Source: an uncultured Paraprevotella sp. (GTDB lineage: Bacteria; Bacteroidota; Bacteroidia; Bacteroidales; Bacteroidaceae). From it: 64,000 nucleotides of DNA. The translations under genes and the position numbers were made by a program. Below the pieces are notes generated by a model. That model searched no databases. It worked only from the letters and a program-made list of their open reading frames with translations, and was not told the origin of the DNA. The first letter of the stretch is position 1, and each line of letters opens with the position of its first letter. Of this stretch, positions 54,341-63,560 are shown piece by piece. Location of the stretch: positions 31,139-95,138 of the forward strand of contig CAJUGV010000009.1 in NCBI GenBank assembly GCA_910586505.1, read 5' to 3'.

Positions 54341-54358
54341 AAGTTAAGCAAAGTGTCG

Positions 54359-54366
54359 TATCTTTG
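54359..54366 (+). promoter_or_regulatory. -7 box of GH43 gene
   Basis: TATCTTTG matches the -7 consensus 42 bp before ATG 54409; a TAGGAA purine stretch precedes the start codon. Confidence 0.5.
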
Positions 54367-54408
54367 TAAAGAAAACTCAACTGCAAAAATCTGAAAACCT
54401 GATAGGAA

Positions 54409-56484
54409 ATGAAGAAAATCAAGTTAACCTTCCTGTGTCTGATGATATCAATAGTCACACACGCACAGTCCCGCTCGTGGACAGCCGACAACGGTAACGG
54501 CACTTTTACCAACCCTCTGCTTTACGAAGAGTTCTCCGATCCCGACATCCTGCGCGTAGGCGACGATTACTATCTCGCAGGAACCACCATGCACACTGTG
54601 CCGGGACTGGTGATCCTCCACTCCCACGACCTCGTCAACTGGAAGAACGTGAGCTATTGCTTCGACCGTTTCGACTTCGACGACGATGCCTTTTCCCTGA
54701 AAAACGGAAAGGAAATCTACGGACAGGGAATCTGGGCCCCCTGCATCAGATATCACGACGGCAAGTTCTATCTCTACTCCAACATCAACGGAAAGGGCCT
54801 GCAGTGCTTCATAAGCGAAAAGATTGAAGGACCGTGGAAACACATCAACATGAAAGGCAATATCTACGACCTCGGGGTGCTCTTCGACGACGACGGGAAA
54901 ATATATGCCATCCACGGCTACGGCGAAGTGAAATGCACGGAGCTAAAACCAGACATGAGCGGGCCGGTAGAGGGCACCGAACGCATCATCATCCCCAAGG
55001 GATCGGCCATCGGAGAGGGACATCACATGTATAAAATCAACGGAATGTATTATCTCATCTCCACCGACTATTATCCCAACGGACGTACTCTTTGCTCACG
55101 CTCGAAAAGCATCTGGGGGCCATACGAAACGCGCGTCATCACCGCCGACGAGACATTCGGCTATCATGCCGCCCCCATGACCCGCATCAAGGGTAGGATT
55201 ATGCCCGACGGCCATCCCGTAGGCATCACCCCGCCCGACCCCGACAAGACCGCAGCCTCCAATATCCATCAGGGCGGCATCGTGAGCACTCCCGACGGGG
55301 AATGGTGGGCACTGCTGATGATGGACTTCCACTCCATCGGACGCACGGTGACACTGGCTCCCGTCACCTGGGACAACGGGTGGCCCATGCTCGGTCTGCC
55401 GGGCAACCTCGGCCGTTCACCCCGCACATGGTTCAAGCCGTCCACTCCCGGCCGCGACACCGAAACGCCGCATGCCGCCTATGTGCGCAACGAAGACTTC
55501 AACGGGAAGACCCTCGGCCGGATCTGGCAATGGAACCATAATCCGGACGACAGGATGTGGTGCCTGAAAAACGGGAAGCTCCGCCTACACACCCTTCCGG
55601 CCGAACAGCTTATGTGGGCGCGCAACACGCTGACGCAACGCGCCGTCGGTCCGAAGTCCGTCACGACCGTAGAACTGGATGTCAAGCATCTGAAAGACGG
55701 AGATGTATGCGGTCTGGGCAACATCAACGTGCCCTGCTCCTGGTGCGGAATCGTAAAGGACAACGGGAGTCTTATCCTCCGGTGGTTCGAGCAGGCCGGC
55801 AACGATACCATCGACACTCCGGTCTCCCTCAAAGACCACAGAATATGGCTGCGGCTTATCGGCGACTTCGATCATGACAAAGCCCGCTATGCCTACAGCA
55901 CGGACGGAACGCATTTCGAAAACCTCGGCCGCGAAATAACTCTCAGTTATCAGCTCATCACCTTCCAGGGCGCACGCATTTCCCTCTTCGCCTTCAACCA
56001 TAAAGGCAGGAACGGAGGATATGCCGAGTTCGACAATTTCACGGTGGAAGAACCGGAAGCCGACAGAAGCGGCAACATCCCATACGGCAAAAGTTTCCGC
56101 ATCATCAATCTCGCCACGGGACTTCCCATGCACGCCACGCCCCACGGGCTCATGCACGACACCGGGGCCGACACAGACAATCCGCAGACACGTTTCAGTA
56201 TCATAGACCGCGGAAACGGAAAAGTGTTATTGAAATGCGACGACGGCCGGTATGTATTCGTGTCGGGAGCAGGACTGCCGGGCGATGTCAGACTGACCCG
56301 AGACATCAATCTTGCCGAGGAATTCATGTGGCAGGACTTCCTGAACCACGACTTCATGCTGATGTCGATGCGCAACCATCTCTATATCGGCAAGTCGCCC
56401 ACTACGGGAAGCCCGTATTCGATGGACTACAAAGGCGCAGACCCGGCACGCCGGAACGGTGCCGTCCTGCACTGGGAGGAATGA
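54409..56484 (+). CDS. GH43-family secreted glycoside hydrolase
   Basis: This 691-residue enzyme has a signal peptide (ends THAQ) and a five-bladed GH43 propeller with all three catalytic acids visible: Asp44 in FSDPDIL (base), Asp154 in IYDLGVLF (pKa modulator) and Glu203 in IGEGHHMY (acid). A beta-sandwich (about 350-550, NEDFNGKTLGRIWQWNHNP to YAEFDNFTVEE) follows, the usual companion in GH43 beta-xylosidases and arabinofuranosidases. The last 130 residues (FRIINLATGLPMHATPHG, GNGKVLLKCDDGRYVFV) look like a beta-trefoil or fascin-like binding module. It overlaps the next gene by 4 bp. GH43 subfamily and linkage specificity cannot be told from reading alone. Confidence 0.9.
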   Translation: MKKIKLTFLCLMISIVTHAQSRSWTADNGNGTFTNPLLYEEFSDPDILRVGDDYYLAGTTMHTVPGLVILHSHDLVNWKNVSYCFDRFDFDDDAFSLKNGKEIYGQGIWAPCIRYHDGKFYLYSNINGKGLQCFISEKIEGPWKHINMKGNIYDLGVLFDDDGKIYAIHGYGEVKCTELKPDMSGPVEGTERIIIPKGSAIGEGHHMYKINGMYYLISTDYYPNGRTLCSRSKSIWGPYETRVITADETFGYHAAPMTRIKGRIMPDGHPVGITPPDPDKTAASNIHQGGIVSTPDGEWWALLMMDFHSIGRTVTLAPVTWDNGWPMLGLPGNLGRSPRTWFKPSTPGRDTETPHAAYVRNEDFNGKTLGRIWQWNHNPDDRMWCLKNGKLRLHTLPAEQLMWARNTLTQRAVGPKSVTTVELDVKHLKDGDVCGLGNINVPCSWCGIVKDNGSLILRWFEQAGNDTIDTPVSLKDHRIWLRLIGDFDHDKARYAYSTDGTHFENLGREITLSYQLITFQGARISLFAFNHKGRNGGYAEFDNFTVEEPEADRSGNIPYGKSFRIINLATGLPMHATPHGLMHDTGADTDNPQTRFSIIDRGNGKVLLKCDDGRYVFVSGAGLPGDVRLTRDINLAEEFMWQDFLNHDFMLMSMRNHLYIGKSPTTGSPYSMDYKGADPARRNGAVLHWEE

Positions 56485-58079
56485 AAGCCGCGACAACAAA
56501 ACACATTTATTCCCTGCTATACGGAGGATTGCTTTTCGCTTGCGCGTTCCCCGGCATGAATATGTTTTATGACCGTTGGAATACTCCCAAGCGACTGTGC
56601 ACCCTCTTTGTAGCCGGACTGATAGCCATATTTACCGCCATATACCTGGCCACGCGGAAGAAAGAAAAAGGCTACGGCCACTTTGAACTATGGAGCGAAG
56701 CCGTGGCCGGCGTAGCCGCACTGGAATGCCTTTATGCACTCTTTGCACTGTGCAGATATCCGGCAACATGGCAGCTCGGCATCACCGGCACGTTTGCCAA
56801 TCCGGCCGGATTGGCATTCTTCCTCTGTGCGTCACTGCCATTCTCATTCGCCCTGCCGTCCGTATATAAGACAGACAAGGGGCGAAAAGCCTTTTATACG
56901 GCCGTGTGCTTACTCATTGCCGCAACGATACCGCTCACTCATTCCCGCACCGGACTTATATGCCTCGCAGCATATATTCTTACCGCAATCGCACACTGCG
57001 GCAAGCCCCACATGCGCATACGTTGGAAACTTGCCATTCCGGTCGTTGCGCTGACCGGAGCATCCGTCTTGTTCTTTAAATCCGGCTCTACCTCAGGACG
57101 CATGTTCATCCTCGGACGCACCTGGGAACTTATCAGGGAGAATCCATGGACCGGTTACGGCACAGGAGGGTTCAACAAGGAATATATGAACAAGCAAGCG
57201 GACTTCTTTAAGCAGCATCCCGACAGTCCGGCCGCCATACTGGCCGATGAAACGGGACATCCGCTGAACGAATTTGCCTATCTATGGGTAGAGCACGGCA
57301 TTGCCGCCCCATTAGCGTTGCTCTTATTGCCGGCCGGATTATGCTATATCCTGCGTCACCGGAAAGACATGCCTTCGCTGACAGCCTCCTGCACGCTTAT
57401 CCCTCTTCTGCTATTCTCACTGTTCTCCTACCCGTTCAGATATCCCATGGCATGGGTGACCGTAGGATGGTGTGCGGGCATAGCCGCGGAAAACCGCCTC
57501 AGGGTCCTACTCCGCCGGAAAGTCCTGAAGTCCTTGGCAATCCTCGGCCTCTTCTCTGCTGGAATCGGCATGGAGACGTATCTCGTTCGGGAACTGCCCT
57601 GGGAAAAGGATTGGGGACATGCCAGCCGCGAAGCACTCAAAGGAAAAGGAGAGAAGATGATGCCGGAATACGCCCGCCTATACACACATTTCGCCCATCA
57701 TCCCGAATTCCTTTACAACTATGCGGCAGAACTTTTCCAGACCGGATATCCGGAAGAAGCCCTGCACATGGCCCTGGCATGCCGGAAACAGTGGAGCAAA
57801 TACAATCTGGAACTGTTAACCGGAGATATTTGCCGGGAGCTCCGGAAGTATGAGGAAGCCATCCGCCATTACAAATCAGCGGCCTACATGTGTCCCGTCC
57901 GTTTTGCCCCGCTCGAAGGACTGTACTATGCGTACAAGAATACCGGGGATTTTTCCCGTGCCGACTCCATCGCACTGACAATCCAACAAAAGGATATAAA
58001 AGTGCCCTCATACGATGTGGAAAGAATTAAAAAGGAAATCAGACCCGAAAAACAACATATATTACAAAACACCCCGTAA
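56481..58079 (+). CDS. O-antigen-ligase-like membrane protein with C-terminal TPR
   Basis: The 532-residue protein has about ten hydrophobic spans followed by a soluble tail (about 400-532) with TPR-like helices (LYNYAAELFQTGYPEEALHMALACRK, LRKYEEAIRHYKSAAYM). The loop GRTWELIRENPWTGYGTGGF then NEFAYLWVEHG is the Wzy_C/WaaL signature of enzymes that transfer lipid-linked glycans. I use ATG 56481, overlapping the GH43 stop as ATGA, instead of the longer frame starting inside that gene. In Bacteroidales such TPR-carrying ligases are also candidates for protein O-glycosylation or surface-glycan attachment. Coupling to a secreted glycosidase is unusual. Acceptor and donor are unknown. Confidence 0.8.
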   Translation: MKAATTKHIYSLLYGGLLFACAFPGMNMFYDRWNTPKRLCTLFVAGLIAIFTAIYLATRKKEKGYGHFELWSEAVAGVAALECLYALFALCRYPATWQLGITGTFANPAGLAFFLCASLPFSFALPSVYKTDKGRKAFYTAVCLLIAATIPLTHSRTGLICLAAYILTAIAHCGKPHMRIRWKLAIPVVALTGASVLFFKSGSTSGRMFILGRTWELIRENPWTGYGTGGFNKEYMNKQADFFKQHPDSPAAILADETGHPLNEFAYLWVEHGIAAPLALLLLPAGLCYILRHRKDMPSLTASCTLIPLLLFSLFSYPFRYPMAWVTVGWCAGIAAENRLRVLLRRKVLKSLAILGLFSAGIGMETYLVRELPWEKDWGHASREALKGKGEKMMPEYARLYTHFAHHPEFLYNYAAELFQTGYPEEALHMALACRKQWSKYNLELLTGDICRELRKYEEAIRHYKSAAYMCPVRFAPLEGLYYAYKNTGDFSRADSIALTIQQKDIKVPSYDVERIKKEIRPEKQHILQNTP

Positions 58080-58152
58080 TTTTTTCAATTTATTCCGCAA
58101 CCTTCATCATTTTTTACTATATTTACACGGTAGTACATGAAACTCACGGAAA

Positions 58153-60105
58153 ATGATAAAGCAGCTATTGTATTTTCTCATACTGCTATGCATGACAACG
58201 GGATTCGCAAGTTCTTGCCGGGAATCCGCCCTCGACCGTTCTCTCGCACAAGCCGGCAATAACAGAAAAGAGCTGGAAGCGGTCTTGCACCACTACCGCA
58301 ACGACTCTTTAAAACTGCAAGCCGCCCGCTTCCTGATTGAAAACATGGACGGCCATTATGGTTTCGGAGGGAACGCCGTGAATACATACTATCATGCCAT
58401 GGACAGCATATTCCGTCACGGAAAAGGCGACCGCGCCTACTGGAACAGGCAATACGACTCCATCCTCAGTCAAGTAGGTCCCGGCTTGGACAGTTGCATG
58501 ACCGCCCCCCTCTTCGACATCGAACATATCAAAGCCGACTTTCTGATAGCCCACATCGACAGTGCTTTTGCGGTGTGGCACCGCAACTGGAACCGGCAAT
58601 ACAGTTTCGGCATGTTCCTCCGGTATGTCTTGCCTTACCGGATCGGGCATGAGGGACTGAGTTTATGGAGAGGAGAATTTCCTTTGCCGAAAGAGGAAGT
58701 GGAAGACTATGACCGAAATACGTTCAATGCCTGCTTTGTCTATGGAATAGCCCACGCCACCTTTCTCGGAATGCAACCGTGGATTTATTACGCCAACAGG
58801 CAGCTCCCCGACTTTCCCCTCAGACAACTTACACATATCAAAGCCGCCATTTGCCGGGAATATGCTCATTTGAACGCGGCTTCATTCCGCGCACAAGGCA
58901 TTCCCGCCACTGTAGATTTTACTCCGCAATGGGGAAACCGCGCCATGGGACACGAGTGGTGTGTGTTCTTTATCGATAACGAAACCGCAATACCTTTTGA
59001 AATAGGGCAACCCGTAGGATGCCATTTCATGAAACGTAAGGAAGACCGCCTGCCCAAAGTGTTCAGAGAAACCTTTGAAAAGCAAACATCTTCTCTTTTT
59101 ATGCAAAACCAAGGAAAAGAACCCCTCCCCCACGTTTTCAATACACCCCATCTAATCGACGTGACAGACCAGTATGTAGAAACGTCGGATGTGGAAGTCA
59201 GTCTATATCCCACGGACGAGAACCGTCACAGCGGCTATGTTTATCTGGCCGTCTTTGACAACCGAACATGGAAAATCGTGCATTGGGCAAAGAAATCGGG
59301 AACCAAAGCCTCGTTCAGCCATATGGGAAGGGATATTGTTTACTTACCCGTATATTACGCAGAAGATAGAGTCATTCCGGCCGGAGACGCCTTTCTATTA
59401 AACAACAAAGGAGAAAGGGTCACACTAAAACCCGACACCACGAGAACAACCGCAATAAAGGTCAAACGTAAATATCGGAACATAAAAGCCAACAGATTTC
59501 TCAGAGATATAACCGGAGGTAAATTCCAAGTAGCCAACCGAAAGGATTTCAACGATTCACTTACACTGTATACAATACCTGATTTGGAGGACAACCGTTT
59601 TCAGGATATCCGTCTGCAAGACAACGGAAAATATAAATATTTTCGTTATTTACCTCCCAGTCCGTCAAGGGGAAACATGGCTGAGCTATACACTTTTAAT
59701 GAGGAAGGAGACACATTGCATGCGCTTCATTTTATCGGCAACAGCCATTCACAACCGAAACACGGAATGGAAACTTTGACAGACGGAGATGTATTGAGTT
59801 TCTATGAATCCGAAGACACTGAGAAAATTTGGTATGGATGGGAATACTCCTATCCAGTTTCACTTTCCCGCATAGTCTTTCTCCCGCGTAACGATGATAA
59901 CTTTATCCGTGAAGGTGAGACCTATGAATTGTTTTATTGGAATGACAAAGGTTGGATGTCATTAGGAAAACAAAAAGGTAACTTCCAAGCGGAACTGACA
60001 TTCCCAAACGCTCCTCTTCATGCACTGTTTTGGTTGCATAATCATCATAAAGGTAAGGAAGAGCGACTGTTCACATATGAAAACGGAAAACAAATATGGA
60101 GATAA
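58153..60105 (+). CDS. Transglutaminase-like lipoprotein
   Basis: The 650-residue lipoprotein has the lipobox ASSC (Cys22). A transglutaminase-like core is visible at about 225-285: Cys234 in AAICREYAHLNAASFRAQGIPA and His267 in MGHEWCVFF, with an acidic residue shortly after (FIDNETAIPFEIG). Bacterial members are cysteine proteases or amidases more often than cross-linkers. The C-terminal third (about 470-650) is beta-rich, with KHGMETLTDGDVLSFYES and YSYPVSLSRIVFLPRNDDNFIREG, like a discoidin/F5-F8-type sugar-binding module. It follows the ligase gene by 73 bp; a TATATTTA box at about 58118 may be a weak promoter. Surface or periplasmic substrate unknown. Confidence 0.78.
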   Translation: MIKQLLYFLILLCMTTGFASSCRESALDRSLAQAGNNRKELEAVLHHYRNDSLKLQAARFLIENMDGHYGFGGNAVNTYYHAMDSIFRHGKGDRAYWNRQYDSILSQVGPGLDSCMTAPLFDIEHIKADFLIAHIDSAFAVWHRNWNRQYSFGMFLRYVLPYRIGHEGLSLWRGEFPLPKEEVEDYDRNTFNACFVYGIAHATFLGMQPWIYYANRQLPDFPLRQLTHIKAAICREYAHLNAASFRAQGIPATVDFTPQWGNRAMGHEWCVFFIDNETAIPFEIGQPVGCHFMKRKEDRLPKVFRETFEKQTSSLFMQNQGKEPLPHVFNTPHLIDVTDQYVETSDVEVSLYPTDENRHSGYVYLAVFDNRTWKIVHWAKKSGTKASFSHMGRDIVYLPVYYAEDRVIPAGDAFLLNNKGERVTLKPDTTRTTAIKVKRKYRNIKANRFLRDITGGKFQVANRKDFNDSLTLYTIPDLEDNRFQDIRLQDNGKYKYFRYLPPSPSRGNMAELYTFNEEGDTLHALHFIGNSHSQPKHGMETLTDGDVLSFYESEDTEKIWYGWEYSYPVSLSRIVFLPRNDDNFIREGETYELFYWNDKGWMSLGKQKGNFQAELTFPNAPLHALFWLHNHHKGKEERLFTYENGKQIWR

Positions 60106-60123
60106 TCAATAAAATGACATAAT

Positions 60124-60210
60124 TTAATACCTGAACCAATGCACTAATCCCAAACCAACCAGCAGACCCGCTCCCGATATGAGACCGACTGCACAGCAAA
60201 CTAAAAACAT
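60124..60210 (-). CDS. Possible 28-residue hydrophobic peptide
   Basis: A short minus-strand frame begins ATG 60210 and encodes MFLVCCAVGLISGAGLLVGL then GLVHWFRY. It would be a single membrane span with glycine spacing like a glycine zipper and a basic C-terminal end. There is no clear ribosome-binding site or promoter, and it lies antisense in the gap before the small lipoprotein gene. It may be chance or the tail of a decayed gene. Confidence 0.22.
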   Translation of the reverse strand: MFLVCCAVGLISGAGLLVGLGLVHWFRY

Positions 60211-60234
60211 GATCCATTTAAAAAGAACATAACA

Positions 60235-60717
60235 ATGAGAAACAGTATATTAATAAAAGCCATAAGCATGATAGTCGTGCTTGGAGCTATGGTTCTTTGG
60301 AGTTGCTCACAAGACGAGGAAATCGAAGAACAGATGGAGTGGAGCAAAAAGGCTGTGAAAAGGAGTTTGGCGAAAAGCGGACTAACATATAGTGAAAATT
60401 TCGGAGTTGTAGTGATATATCAGTTCAATCCACCCACTCACATAAGCGACAAATTCACTCATGTTGATGCATCTTATGACGTACTTCTTACTATAACATG
60501 TGATACCAGCGGAATTATTCCTACTTATAACTATAGGGCTTCATTTTTTAACCCTCCATTTAATCCAGGCTTACATAACGAGAAAGTCACTGTTTCAGGA
60601 ATGGAATATAATGGATATCACTCCGTAATTCTTGAATTTTCAGCCGATTGTTGGTTTACAAATAAACTATATTCAGATATAAAAACTTTCACCACAATCA
60701 TACCTCCTTTCAGATAA
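60235..60717 (+). CDS. Small lipoprotein of unknown function
   Basis: I do not recognise this 160-residue protein. It has a signal peptide with lipobox LWSC (Cys24) followed by SQDEEIEEQMEW, an acidic stretch that may direct it to the cell surface. The rest (about 50-160) is beta-rich with regularly spaced aromatic residues (YDVLLTITCDTSG, YRASFFNPPFNPG, EYNGYHSVILEFSADCWF), suggesting one small beta-sandwich. Two Cys in the mature part could form a disulfide. It is more A/T-rich than neighbouring genes and lies between the transglutaminase-like lipoprotein and the MG2-like gene. Confidence 0.6.
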   Translation: MRNSILIKAISMIVVLGAMVLWSCSQDEEIEEQMEWSKKAVKRSLAKSGLTYSENFGVVVIYQFNPPTHISDKFTHVDASYDVLLTITCDTSGIIPTYNYRASFFNPPFNPGLHNEKVTVSGMEYNGYHSVILEFSADCWFTNKLYSDIKTFTTIIPPFR

Positions 60718-60753
60718 TCTCAAAGTTTTATTTTATAATATAGTTTTTTACAA

Positions 60754-60782
60754 GACGAGAAATCCAATCGGGATTTCTCGTC
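60754..60782 (+). terminator. Strong hairpin between small lipoprotein and MG2-like gene
   Basis: GACGAGAAATCC and GGATTTCTCGTC form a perfect 12-bp stem with a 5-nt loop, 37 bp after the lipoprotein stop. No T run follows on the plus strand, so it may be a terminator without a good T tract or a processing or attenuation hairpin. Confidence 0.5.
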
Positions 60783-60800
60783 CCTAACAAAAAAAGAAAC

Positions 60801-63560
60801 ATGGCTGCAAGATTTTTATATTTCTTTCCGATTCTACTTTTATGCAATATCGGATATTCTCAGACAGCAAATAATATATCTACTATCGCCACCCTTGCCC
60901 GGCAAGTGGAGCATTTCGGCACCGGACTGCCACAGGAAAAAGTGTATCTCCATATCGACAACACCTGCTACTTCCTGGGGGATACCATCCGGTATAAAGC
61001 ATACGTCACACGAAGCGACAAAGGAACGCTCACGGATCTGAGCAAAATCATGTATGCAGAACTGCTCACGCCTGACGGGTTCCTCGTGGAAAGACAACAA
61101 CTGAAAATGGAAAACGGTACGGCACACGGAGCATTCACCCTCACCGACTCGCTCTATGCCGGATACTATGAAATAAGGGCCTATACCAGATGGATGCTAA
61201 ACTTCGGCAAATACGAACATCGGCATTCACAATATACAGAGAAGATGTTCTACAACAAACAGATGGCCAGGGACTTCTTCAGGGACTACGACAAAATCTA
61301 TTCACGAGTGTTCCCTGTTTTCGACAAAACAGAAGAGAAGGAACCGTTTACAAAGAACATGACACTGCGACCCATGCGAAGGTACTACAAGGAAAAGAAA
61401 GGAAAAAAAGGAATTGACCTGCGATTCTATCCGGAAGGAGGACATCTGATTGAAGGAACGAACGGACGGGTGGCCTTCGAACTCAACGATGAGGAGGGAA
61501 GGCACATGGAGGCGGAAATCATTATCACCGACGGAAACGGAAACGAGATTACCCGGACAAGAACCGTGAACAGAGGAAGAGGAGTCTTTACCATTTCCGA
61601 CATCGGGACAAAAGGAAAATACAAGGCTAAACTAAACTATCAGGGAGATGAATACAAAGTAGAGCTGCCGGAAGTGGAAAAAGAAGGGTTCTCTTTATAC
61701 GTAAGCGAGGAAGGAGAAGAACTGAATGTGACAATACAAGGGAAAAAAGCCGGAGATGAGGAGCTCGGACTGCAAGTACAATGCAACGGAGTGAGCAGGT
61801 TCTTCTGCCATGTAACCCACAGGAAAGAGCACACTCATACCACCGTGAGGATTCCCGTAGGCCAATTACAAACAGGGGTGAACCAGATTACCCTCTTCAA
61901 CGCAGAAGGAACCATCTATGCAGACAGGCTCTGCTTCATCAACCGGCAAGATTACGGAAAACCAAGAATAGAGGTAGAGGGAGGGAGGAAAGAATACGGA
62001 CCGTTTGAACCAATAGAACTGAAACTGAAGCTCTTGGACGGAGAACAAAAAAGAGCGGATATCTCGCTCGCAGTCCGTGACCGGGCCACGGATGAGCAAA
62101 GCTACGACAATGGAACGATGCTCACAGAAATGCTGCTGGCCAGCGAGATTAAAGGGTTTGTGGAAAATCCGGAATGGTATTTCCAAAAGGATGACAGCAT
62201 ACACAAGCAGGCTCTGGATCTACTCATGATGGTGCAGGGATGGAGAAGGCATGAATGGAGAAGGATGGCGGGAGTGGACAGACCGGTATTCGAGTTCCTG
62301 CCAGAAAAAATACAAACACTCAGCGGAAGCGTACACAAAACATTTTCTCTGCTGGAAGAAACCTATTACGGAGATTCCGTGTATATTCCTTCTTTCGGAG
62401 GGTTGGTGCACGATTTCTATACGACCTCTAATCAGCAAGGGATGCAATGGACACTACAAGAACTTTATGCCCTTTCTGACAAACCACTGCACAAAGAGAG
62501 CAATGTTTCAGCATCCTTCGTACAAGGAACCCACATCGTCGATGCCGCACAAACTACCCAAAACGGAAAGTTCTACATGCCGTCGGCTATAGTTTTTGAC
62601 AAACACATCCTCTTTCTGAGTGCTTCGGACAGTACCAAAAACGAGAAATACAAGAACAGGATGAAGAAAAAAGGATTTATGGACGAACAGGCATACCCGG
62701 AGTTTTATGTCAAACTGGACCCGTTCTTCCCCGTATTTCCCAAACCCTACTGTTACTATCAGGACATTGTCTTTGAGGAGAAACTTGACATGCAAGATAC
62801 GGATTCCACTCACACTGCGTCTTTCACCGACAGGAAACTTAACACTGTCACGGTTATGAACAAACGGGGAGGCCTGAGAAAGCTGGATTTCAGCAAACCG
62901 GCCATAGTTGTGGATGCCTACCACGCATTCAACCTTGCAGCTGACTACGGACTGAACGGAGGAATGCATGACTGGAGAACTTTCGCACGACAGATTGCCA
63001 CAGCCTTTTTCGGAGATATGGGTATGGACAGGCATTTCGATGTGGAAGAAAGGTATGACGGACTATTGCTGCATATCAGGGAGAAACATAAAATTAAAGG
63101 TGTAGAAACGCCCTCTCCTGCAAAAATGCAACTATCCAACTTACAAATGGAGAAATACCGCCGGCTGCACAATTTGGACAAACTATACATCTACACGGAT
63201 TATGTGCCACGGGAACAAGGTAGCTGGAAATACAGACAAGCCAACCAACCGGATGTGGTAATAGACTACCGCCTACTACCTGACGAGACCAGACGACCCA
63301 CTTACCGGGACAGACGGTATGCGGCCAAAGGGTATGCCATCTGCACTGATTTCTACAGTCCGGATTACAGCAAGAAACCACTATCCGAAACCCATGACTA
63401 CAGACGGACATTGTATTGGACCCCTAAAGTTGAATTCGATGAAAAAGGAGAAGCTGCCATTAAACTATACAACAACAGTAAAAAAACGGTAATAGCCGTA
63501 GAAGCTGAAGGAATTACAGACGACGGAAAACCCGTGGTGTGGAAAACAAAATCCGAATAA
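60801..63560 (+). CDS. Large secreted MG2-like (alpha-2-macroglobulin-type) protein
   Basis: The 919-residue protein has a signal peptide (ends IGYSQ) followed by EKVYLHIDNTCYFLGDTIRYKAYV, the start of a macroglobulin MG2-type domain (about 45-150). A second beta domain follows (about 210-390, IDLRFYPEGGHLIEGTNGRVAFELND). A central part has ISLAVRDRATDE and MVQGWRRHEW, and the C-terminal part ends with DYRRTLYWTPKVEFDEKGEAAIKLYNNS, a pattern seen in large Bacteroidetes proteins often annotated as carboxypeptidase-regulatory or plug-containing. There is no thioester CxEQ motif and no barrel. Function is unknown; roles in surface assembly or protection are possible. A paralogue starts 274 bp downstream. 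Confidence 0.65.
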   Translation: MAARFLYFFPILLLCNIGYSQTANNISTIATLARQVEHFGTGLPQEKVYLHIDNTCYFLGDTIRYKAYVTRSDKGTLTDLSKIMYAELLTPDGFLVERQQLKMENGTAHGAFTLTDSLYAGYYEIRAYTRWMLNFGKYEHRHSQYTEKMFYNKQMARDFFRDYDKIYSRVFPVFDKTEEKEPFTKNMTLRPMRRYYKEKKGKKGIDLRFYPEGGHLIEGTNGRVAFELNDEEGRHMEAEIIITDGNGNEITRTRTVNRGRGVFTISDIGTKGKYKAKLNYQGDEYKVELPEVEKEGFSLYVSEEGEELNVTIQGKKAGDEELGLQVQCNGVSRFFCHVTHRKEHTHTTVRIPVGQLQTGVNQITLFNAEGTIYADRLCFINRQDYGKPRIEVEGGRKEYGPFEPIELKLKLLDGEQKRADISLAVRDRATDEQSYDNGTMLTEMLLASEIKGFVENPEWYFQKDDSIHKQALDLLMMVQGWRRHEWRRMAGVDRPVFEFLPEKIQTLSGSVHKTFSLLEETYYGDSVYIPSFGGLVHDFYTTSNQQGMQWTLQELYALSDKPLHKESNVSASFVQGTHIVDAAQTTQNGKFYMPSAIVFDKHILFLSASDSTKNEKYKNRMKKKGFMDEQAYPEFYVKLDPFFPVFPKPYCYYQDIVFEEKLDMQDTDSTHTASFTDRKLNTVTVMNKRGGLRKLDFSKPAIVVDAYHAFNLAADYGLNGGMHDWRTFARQIATAFFGDMGMDRHFDVEERYDGLLLHIREKHKIKGVETPSPAKMQLSNLQMEKYRRLHNLDKLYIYTDYVPREQGSWKYRQANQPDVVIDYRLLPDETRRPTYRDRRYAAKGYAICTDFYSPDYSKKPLSETHDYRRTLYWTPKVEFDEKGEAAIKLYNNSKKTVIAVEAEGITDDGKPVVWKTKSE
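60885..60966 (+). repeat. 82-bp direct repeat, copy 1
   Basis: This stretch inside the MG2-like gene encodes IATLARQVEHFGTG to LHIDNT and is the same as 63919-64000 except for one G/A difference in a Glu codon (GAG against GAA). Confidence 0.9.

Noticed and set aside
52829..54408. Complete restriction-modification system
   Set aside because: Only the endonuclease-like gene is present; no methyltransferase motifs were found on either strand of the window.
56235..56480. Upstream extension of the O-antigen-ligase-like gene
   Set aside because: It lies within the GH43 gene in another frame and reads Arg/Pro-rich; the ATG at 56481 overlaps the GH43 stop and starts a natural membrane protein.
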